DNA from: CAZBGL01 sp964491375
GTDB lineage: Bacteria; Desulfobacterota; Deferrisomatia; Deferrisomatales; Deferrisomataceae
DNA length: 5,225 nucleotides
Direction of reading: 5' to 3'
Assembly (NCBI GenBank): GCA_964491375.1
Contig: CAZBGL010000255.1
Coordinates: 1-5,225, forward strand
Positions 1-5,225 of the stretch are shown here, one piece after another. The position numbers and the translations under genes are program-made. The notes under the pieces are model-generated. The model worked only from the letters and a program-made list of their open reading frames with translations. It ran no database searches and had not been told where the DNA came from. Each line of letters begins with the position of its first letter. Position 1 is the stretch's first letter.

Positions 1-1540
1 CAGCCAGTTCGGTGGACTGCTTGAGGTCGTTCTGGGCCCCGGTGGACAGATCGTCGAACACCAGCTGTTCCGCGGCCCGCCCCCCCATGTTCACCGTGAT
101 CTTCCCCAGGAGGTACCGCTTCGGGTAGTAGTGCCGATCCCCCTCCGGGAGCATCTGGGTCACGCCCAGCGCCGGTCCCCTCGGAATGATGGTGACCTTG
201 TGCACCGGATCCATGCCCGGGATCAGGCGCGCCACCACCGCGTGTCCCGCTTCGTGGTACGCGGTGATGCGGCGTTCCCTTTCGTCGGTGAGTCCCGGCC
301 GCTCCAGCCCCATCAACACCTTGTCCTTCGCCCGCTCAAAGTGGTGCATGGTCACGGTCTGGACTCCGTCCCGGGCTGCGAACAGGGCCGCTTCGTTGCA
401 GAGGTTCTCCAGGTCGGCCCCGCTCATGCCCGGGGTGGACCGGGCGATCACCCGCAGGTCCACATCCGGGCCCAGGGGAAGATTGCGGGTGTGCACCTCG
501 AGGATCTGGACCCGTTCCTCCAGGGTGGGCAGATCGATCACCACGTGCCGGTCGAAGCGTCCGGGCCTGAGGAGCGCCGGGTCCAGCACGTCGGGCCGGT
601 TCGTGGCCGCGATCACGATCACCTGCTCGTGTCCCTCGAACCCGTCCATCTCGCCCAGGAGTTGGTTCAAGGTCTGTTCCCGTTCGTCGTGCCCCCCCCC
701 CAGGCCGGTCCCCCGGGAACGCCCCACCGCGTCGATCTCGTCGATGAACACGATGCTCGGCGCCTTGTTCCGGGCCTTTTCGAAAAGGTCCCGCACGCGG
801 GCCGCGCCCACCCCCACGAACATCTCGATGAACTCCGAGGCGCTGGTGGAAAAGAACGGCACGCCCGCCTCGCCGGCCACCGCCCGGGCGAGCAAGGTCT
901 TTCCGGTACCCGGGGGGCCCATGAGGAGGATGCCCCGGGGGACCTTTCCCCCGATCCGTTGGTATTTCTCCGGGTCCTTGAGGTAGTCCACCACCTCCGA
1001 GAGTTCCCGCTTGGGGTTCTCGAGCCCGGCCACGTCCCGGAAGGTCACCTGGGGAACCCGGCCCTCGTACACCCGCGCCTTCACTTGGCCAAAGGTGCCG
1101 AACGGGCCGAATTTCGGGTTCTGGGCCCGGCGCATGGTCCATACCCAGAAACCCAGCAGGAGCAGCCACGGGAGGCTGTTGGCCAGGAACATCCACCAGT
1201 ACCCCGTCTGGGTCTTGCGGCGCACCCGAATCTCCACTCCCTGCTTCTCCAGCAGGGGCATCAGTTCCGGGTCCTCCAACGGGGGCAGCGCGGTCCGGAG
1301 GGTGCCGGTCTTGCGTCCTGTGCCGGGGATCACGGTCTCCCGGTACAACACGGCCACGATATCGTCCTCGGACAGGACCACCTGCCGGACGTTGCCCTCC
1401 CGGAGTTGCTGCTTGAACGTCGAATACGAAGCGGTCTGTGACGGCGAACCGGGGGTCCTGGAGAGGTTCTCGAACAGAACGCTCAGAAGGAGCAGAAGAA
1501 GGAGGAGACCGAGCGCCTTTTGCCAGGGAAACCGTTCCAT
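1..1540 (-). CDS. ftsH: ATP-dependent zinc metalloprotease FtsH (C-terminus cut by window edge)
   Basis: Membrane-bound AAA+ protease that unfolds and degrades misfolded membrane proteins and some regulators, working as a hexamer at the cytoplasmic face. The window holds 513 codons, open at the left edge; family members are usually 600-650 residues, so about 100 C-terminal residues are missing. Reading from ATG at 1540: a short Leu-rich membrane segment (about 10-23), an extracytoplasmic domain (about 24-113), a second membrane segment (about 115-134), then the AAA domain. Visible motifs are Walker A GPPGTGKT (208-215), pore loop MFVGVG (240-245), Walker B IVFIDEID (263-270), second region of homology with Arg fingers R325 and R328, zinc site HEAGH (429-433), and the third zinc ligand D505 in STGAQND. 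All are in one frame, so the gene looks active. The start is supported by GAAGGGG ten bases upstream. Divergences such as STSASEF (231-237), where many FtsH proteins have SISGSDF, and an LPEGDRHYYPK stretch suggest a paralogue rather than the main housekeeping copy; this is inference. Confidence 0.96.
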   Translation of the reverse strand, partial: MERFPWQKALGLLLLLLLLSVLFENLSRTPGSPSQTASYSTFKQQLREGNVRQVVLSEDDIVAVLYRETVIPGTGRKTGTLRTALPPLEDPELMPLLEKQGVEIRVRRKTQTGYWWMFLANSLPWLLLLGFWVWTMRRAQNPKFGPFGTFGQVKARVYEGRVPQVTFRDVAGLENPKRELSEVVDYLKDPEKYQRIGGKVPRGILLMGPPGTGKTLLARAVAGEAGVPFFSTSASEFIEMFVGVGAARVRDLFEKARNKAPSIVFIDEIDAVGRSRGTGLGGGHDEREQTLNQLLGEMDGFEGHEQVIVIAATNRPDVLDPALLRPGRFDRHVVIDLPTLEERVQILEVHTRNLPLGPDVDLRVIARSTPGMSGADLENLCNEAALFAARDGVQTVTMHHFERAKDKVLMGLERPGLTDERERRITAYHEAGHAVVARLIPGMDPVHKVTIIPRGPALGVTQMLPEGDRHYYPKRYLLGKITVNMGGRAAEQLVFDDLSTGAQNDLKQSTELA

Positions 1541-1550
1541 ACGCGACGCG

Positions 1551-1557
1551 CCCCTTC
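1551..1557 (-). promoter_or_regulatory. Ribosome binding site of ftsH
   Basis: On the minus strand the sequence reads GAAGGGG, ten bases before the ATG at 1540. It is the only good Shine-Dalgarno match near the N-terminus and supports that start. The next in-frame codons upstream contain no ATG or GTG before this site. Confidence 0.6.
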
Positions 1558-1571
1558 TACGATCGGCTTGA

Positions 1572-1585
1572 GGTAACGGTAACGG
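1572..1585. repeat. Short tandem repeat GGTAAC x2.3
   Basis: The plus strand reads GGTAACGGTAACGG: two full copies of a 6-base unit plus two bases. It overlaps the proposed -10 of the ftsH promoter. It may be a regulator half-site pair or may simply shift the possible -10 register; no known regulator site is recognised. Confidence 0.5.
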
Positions 1586-1604
1586 AAATCCCCCCATCGG
1601 TCAA
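1576..1604 (-). promoter_or_regulatory. Candidate sigma70-type promoter for ftsH
   Basis: On the minus strand TTGACC (1604-1599) is followed, after exactly 17 bases, by TACCGT (1581-1576). The -35 matches consensus at five of six positions and the -10 at three of six. Transcription would begin near 1569, leaving a leader of about 29 bases that contains the ribosome binding site. The weak -10 makes this tentative; heat-shock (sigma32) control, common for ftsH in other bacteria, is not evident from a clear consensus here. Confidence 0.4.
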
Positions 1605-1638
1605 ACGTGCCTGGGCGGGGCGATGAGCACCACCAAGG

Positions 1639-1680
1639 GCCGGGGCAGGTCCACGCCCGTTGCGTTGACCGGGCCCCGGC
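1639..1680. repeat. GC-rich inverted repeat between the divergent promoters
   Basis: GCCGGGGC at 1639-1646 is perfectly complementary to GCCCCGGC at 1673-1680, separated by 26 bases. The pairing does not extend beyond eight base pairs on either side. The repeat flanks the -35 of the alaC promoter, so it could be an operator, but an 8-bp all-GC match is not rare in DNA of this composition. It is not a terminator: there is no T-run and no gene ends here. Confidence 0.3.
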
Positions 1681-1693
1681 GCTCAAGTAGCAT
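1665..1693 (+). promoter_or_regulatory. Candidate sigma70-type promoter for the alaC-hom-apgM operon
   Basis: TTGACC (1665-1670, five of six consensus bases) is separated by exactly 17 bases from TAGCAT (1688-1693, four of six). Transcription would start near 1700, giving a leader of about 50 bases before the alaC ATG. This is the best promoter match in the intergenic region, and the local A/T content around 1683-1703 is higher than in the surroundings. No leader peptide, attenuator or riboswitch fold is apparent in the short leader. Confidence 0.55.
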
Positions 1694-1733
1694 ACAGTTT
1701 TCCGTTGCGCGTGCGTGACCCCCTGCCGGTGCG

Positions 1734-1739
1734 AGGAGA
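1734..1739 (+). promoter_or_regulatory. Ribosome binding site of alaC
   Basis: AGGAGA lies ten bases upstream of the ATG at 1750. It decides the start: the frame stays open to a TTG at 1705, but that codon lies almost at the predicted transcription start and has no Shine-Dalgarno sequence. Confidence 0.7.
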
Positions 1740-1749
1740 AACGAGTTCC

Positions 1750-2946
1750 ATGTTTATCGACGAACGGACCTTTCACAGGATCCAACGCCTTCCCCCCTAT
1801 GTGTTCAAGGTGGTGGACGAGCTCAAAATGGAGGCCAGGCGGCGGGGTGAGGACATCATCGACCTGGGCATGGGCAACCCCGACCGGCCGACCCCGCCGC
1901 ACATCGTGGACAAGTTGGTGGAGGCGGTGCGGAAGCCCAAGAATCACCGCTACAGCGTCTCGCGGGGCATCTACAAGCTCCGGCTGGGGATCGCCAAGTG
2001 GTACGAGCGCAGGTACGGTATACAGCTCGACCCGGAGACCGAGGTTTGCGCCACCATGGGCGCCAAGGAGGGACTCGCGCACCTGGTCATGGCGATTCTG
2101 GCCCCGGGCGACGTGGCGTTCGTGCCCAATCCCACCTATCCCATCCATTCCTACTCGGTGGTGCTGTCCGACGGCGACCTCCGGGCCATCGAACTGGGGC
2201 GGGCCGACGCCGACTTTGTGGACCGGCTGGAGCGGGCGGTGAAGACGGTCTGGCCCCGGCCCAAGCTGCTGATCCTGAACTTTCCCCACAACCCCACCAC
2301 CCAGGTGGTGGACCTGGCCTTCTTCGAGCGGATCGTGGACTTCTGCCGGGAGAACCGGATCCTGGTGATCCACGATCTGGCATACGCCGACATCTGCTTC
2401 GGCGGGTACGAGGCCCCGAGCTTCCTCCAGGTGCCGGGAGCCAAGGAGATCGGGGTGGAGTTCGTGAGCCTGTCGAAGAGCTACAACATGGCCGGCTGGC
2501 GGGTGGGGTTTTGCGTGGGCAACCCCCAGATGGTCCACGCCCTGGTCCGGATCAAGTCCTACCTGGACTACGGCATGTTCACCCCCATCCAGGTGGCGGC
2601 GATCATCGCCCTGGAAACGCCGGACCAAACCGTGCGCGACATCGCCGCCGTGTACGAGCGCCGGCGGGACAAGCTCGTGGACGGGTTGAACCGCGCCGGT
2701 TGGCCGGTGGAGCGCCCGCAGGCCACCATGTTCGTGTGGGCCGAGATCCCGGAGCCGTTCCGGCACCTGGGAAGCCTGGAGTTCGCCAAGCTCCTGCTCA
2801 AGGAGGCCAAGGTGGCCGTGAGCCCTGGGATCGGATTCGGGCAGTATGGAGACGGGCACGTTCGGTTCGCCCTGGTGGAAAACGAGCACCGGATCCTCCA
2901 GGCGGTTCACGGCATCCGGTCGATGTTCCGGCGCCTGGCCGGGTGA
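1750..2946 (+). CDS. alaC: Alanine (glutamate-pyruvate) aminotransferase AlaC-like, PLP class I/II
   Basis: PLP-dependent aminotransferase of fold type I, 398 residues, cytoplasmic. It closely resembles E. coli AlaC (YfdZ, about 412 residues) along its whole length as remembered: both share the opening RLPPYVF, RRRGEDIID, MGNPD and the ending VSPGIGFG.YGD.HVRFAL. AlaC converts pyruvate and glutamate to alanine and 2-oxoglutarate. Cofactor residues are visible: GAKE (104-107), Y130 in NPTYPIH, N181 in NPTT, D209 and Y212 in HDLAYAD, Schiff-base lysine K243 in SLSKSYNMAGWR, and R372 in VRFAL, which binds the substrate carboxylate. The ATG at 1750 follows a good ribosome binding site. It is the first gene of a three-gene operon and ends 23 bases before hom. 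Related proteins are sometimes labelled LL-diaminopimelate or aspartate aminotransferase. Exact substrate preference cannot be read from sequence, and the neighbouring threonine genes leave an aspartate-family role open. Confidence 0.93.
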   Translation: MFIDERTFHRIQRLPPYVFKVVDELKMEARRRGEDIIDLGMGNPDRPTPPHIVDKLVEAVRKPKNHRYSVSRGIYKLRLGIAKWYERRYGIQLDPETEVCATMGAKEGLAHLVMAILAPGDVAFVPNPTYPIHSYSVVLSDGDLRAIELGRADADFVDRLERAVKTVWPRPKLLILNFPHNPTTQVVDLAFFERIVDFCRENRILVIHDLAYADICFGGYEAPSFLQVPGAKEIGVEFVSLSKSYNMAGWRVGFCVGNPQMVHALVRIKSYLDYGMFTPIQVAAIIALETPDQTVRDIAAVYERRRDKLVDGLNRAGWPVERPQATMFVWAEIPEPFRHLGSLEFAKLLLKEAKVAVSPGIGFGQYGDGHVRFALVENEHRILQAVHGIRSMFRRLAG

Positions 2947-2956
2947 GCGGTTCGAG

Positions 2957-2962
2957 AGGGAG
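2957..2962 (+). promoter_or_regulatory. Ribosome binding site of hom
   Basis: AGGGAG sits seven bases before the ATG at 2970, in the 23-base gap after the alaC stop. It fixes the hom start even though the same frame stays open far upstream through alaC. Confidence 0.65.
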
Positions 2963-2969
2963 ACGTTCG

Positions 2970-4271
<1,302 letters not shown>

Positions 4272-4273
4272 CC

Positions 4274-5225
4274 GTGAAGGTGGCAATCCTTCTGGGGGAC
4301 GGCATGGCCGGCCGCCCCCACGAGGCGTTTGGCGGGAAGACCGCCCTTGAGGCCGCCCGAACCCCACACATGGACGCCCTGGCCCGTGAGGGTTCGCTGG
4401 GGTTGGCCCGGACGATTCCGGAGGGGATGCCGGCCGGCAGCGACGTGGCCAACCTGTCGGTGTTCGGGTACGATCCTCGGCGCTGGTACACCGGCAGGGC
4501 ACCCCTCGAGGCGGCCGCCATGGGGGTGGACCTGGGTCCCCGGGACGTGGCCTACCGGATGAACCTGGTGACCCTTCTGGTGGGCATGACCCAGGTGTTC
4601 ATGGACGACTTCTCCGCGGGCCACATCTCCACGGAAGAGGCCCGGGAACTGATACACACCCTCTCCCAGCACCTCTCGGACGACGGGTTCGAGTACTACA
4701 CCGGGGTGGGCTACCGGCACCTTCTCATATGGCGGGGAGGTCGGGACGACATTCGGACCGTGCCGCCCCACGACATCCAGGGCCAGCCGATCCACGAACA
4801 CCTGCCCTCTGGAGAGGGGGCCGACCGGCTCCTCCACGTGATCACGGGGAGCCAGATCCTGTTCAAGGACCACCCGGTCAATGCGGCTCGCCGGGAACGG
4901 GGCCGGAAGGAGGCCAACTCGGTGTGGCTCTGGGGACAGGGCCGCAGGCCGCGCTTCCAGCCCTATGCGGAGCGCTTCGGCCTGGATGGGGCGGTGGTGG
5001 CCGCCGTGGACCTGATTCGGGGGATCGGGCGACTGGCCGGACTGGAGGCCCCCCGCGTTCCGGGTGCCACCGGGTTCCTGGACACGGACTACGCCGCCAA
5101 GGTCAGGGCCGCCCTCCAGGCGCTGGAGCGCGGGGACTTCGTGTACCTGCACGTGGAGGCGCCGGACGAGGCGGCCCACAGCGGAGACCCAGACGACAAG
5201 GTGCGCGCCATCGAGGACTTCGACG
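4274..5225 (+). CDS. ApgM-family protein, proposed homoserine kinase (TIGR02535-like); C-terminus cut by window edge
   Basis: Member of the cofactor-independent phosphoglycerate mutase family of archaeal type (ApgM, COG3635, alkaline phosphatase superfamily). The window holds 317 of the usual roughly 400 residues. Translation starts at GTG. Metal-site motif LLGDGMA has D9. PAGSDVANLSVFGYDP contains the expected phosphate-accepting serine S56, next to D57. The second half shows NSVWLWGQG (215-223), DLIRGIGRLAGL, GATGFLDTDYAAK, and HVEAPDEAAH (293-302) with metal-ligand candidates D298 and H302. No frameshift is seen. ApgM proper interconverts 2- and 3-phosphoglycerate. A bacterial clade found beside threonine genes in genomes without ThrB has been proposed as an alternative homoserine kinase, making O-phosphohomoserine. 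Direct coupling to hom, 2 bases upstream, favours that role here; this is inference from context, and true phosphoglycerate mutase activity cannot be excluded. No gene symbol is given for that reason. Confidence 0.88.
   Translation, partial: MKVAILLGDGMAGRPHEAFGGKTALEAARTPHMDALAREGSLGLARTIPEGMPAGSDVANLSVFGYDPRRWYTGRAPLEAAAMGVDLGPRDVAYRMNLVTLLVGMTQVFMDDFSAGHISTEEARELIHTLSQHLSDDGFEYYTGVGYRHLLIWRGGRDDIRTVPPHDIQGQPIHEHLPSGEGADRLLHVITGSQILFKDHPVNAARRERGRKEANSVWLWGQGRRPRFQPYAERFGLDGAVVAAVDLIRGIGRLAGLEAPRVPGATGFLDTDYAAKVRAALQALERGDFVYLHVEAPDEAAHSGDPDDKVRAIEDFD

Noticed and set aside
131..1441. Long plus-strand open frame (436 codons) opposite ftsH
   Set aside because: It is the antisense shadow of ftsH. 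Its product is low in complexity (rich in H, P, R, G) and shows no family motif, while the minus strand encodes a motif-complete FtsH.
1438..1626. 62-codon plus-strand open frame across the ftsH start
   Set aside because: It overlaps the ftsH N-terminus and both candidate ftsH promoter elements; the sequence is Arg/Glu-rich with no ribosome binding site noted.
1705..1749. TTG start 15 codons upstream of the alaC ATG
   Set aside because: It lies beside the predicted transcription start and lacks a ribosome binding site, and the 15 added residues do not resemble the AlaC N-terminus.
1541..1749. Riboswitch, attenuator or terminator in the intergenic region
   Set aside because: No T-run after a hairpin, no threonine-rich leader peptide and no recognised riboswitch core; the space left after the two promoters and ribosome binding sites is too small.
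1483..2910. 475-codon minus-strand open frame over alaC and the intergenic region
   Set aside because: It is antisense to alaC and would overlap the start of ftsH on the same strand in another frame. Composition is that of a GC-rich shadow frame and no motif is recognisable.
1998..2969. N-terminal extension of hom through alaC in the same frame
   Set aside because: The frame is open, but the extension overlaps alaC out of frame and reads as Gly/Arg/Pro-rich noise. The Rossmann motif begins right after the ATG at 2970, which has its own ribosome binding site.

Overview
The window is GC-rich (roughly two thirds G+C by eye), tightly packed bacterial chromosome. It holds four protein-coding genes around one short divergent intergenic region. 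The gene set and order (alaC-type aminotransferase, homoserine dehydrogenase, archaeal-type phosphoglycerate mutase homologue) resemble Desulfobacterota / former Deltaproteobacteria such as Geobacter-like lineages. That placement is inferred from memory of gene order and protein similarity, not from a search.

Layout. The left third (1-1540, minus strand) is most of an ftsH gene for a membrane-anchored AAA+ zinc protease; its C-terminal end runs off the left edge. The 209-base gap 1541-1749 lies between divergent genes. It carries a plausible sigma70-type promoter for each direction, a short tandem repeat and a GC-rich inverted repeat. From 1750 to the right edge, three genes run on the plus strand with very short spacing: alaC (1750-2946), hom (2970-4271) and an apgM-family gene (4274 to beyond the right edge). 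They are spaced 23 and 2 bases apart and look like one operon.

How the genes work together. Hom reduces aspartate semialdehyde to homoserine, the branch point to threonine and methionine. The next gene belongs to the alkaline-phosphatase-superfamily 'ApgM' group (COG3635). Members next to threonine genes have been proposed to be a non-orthologous homoserine kinase (TIGR02535). This operon may therefore encode two consecutive steps toward threonine, with AlaC supplying alanine/glutamate transamination. FtsH has no obvious pathway link and is simply divergent.

No tRNA, rRNA, CRISPR array, insertion sequence or phage gene was seen. The most interesting points are the probable alternative homoserine kinase, the 10-G tract inside ftsH, and the paired divergent promoters. 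I found no convincing evidence of an entirely new system.
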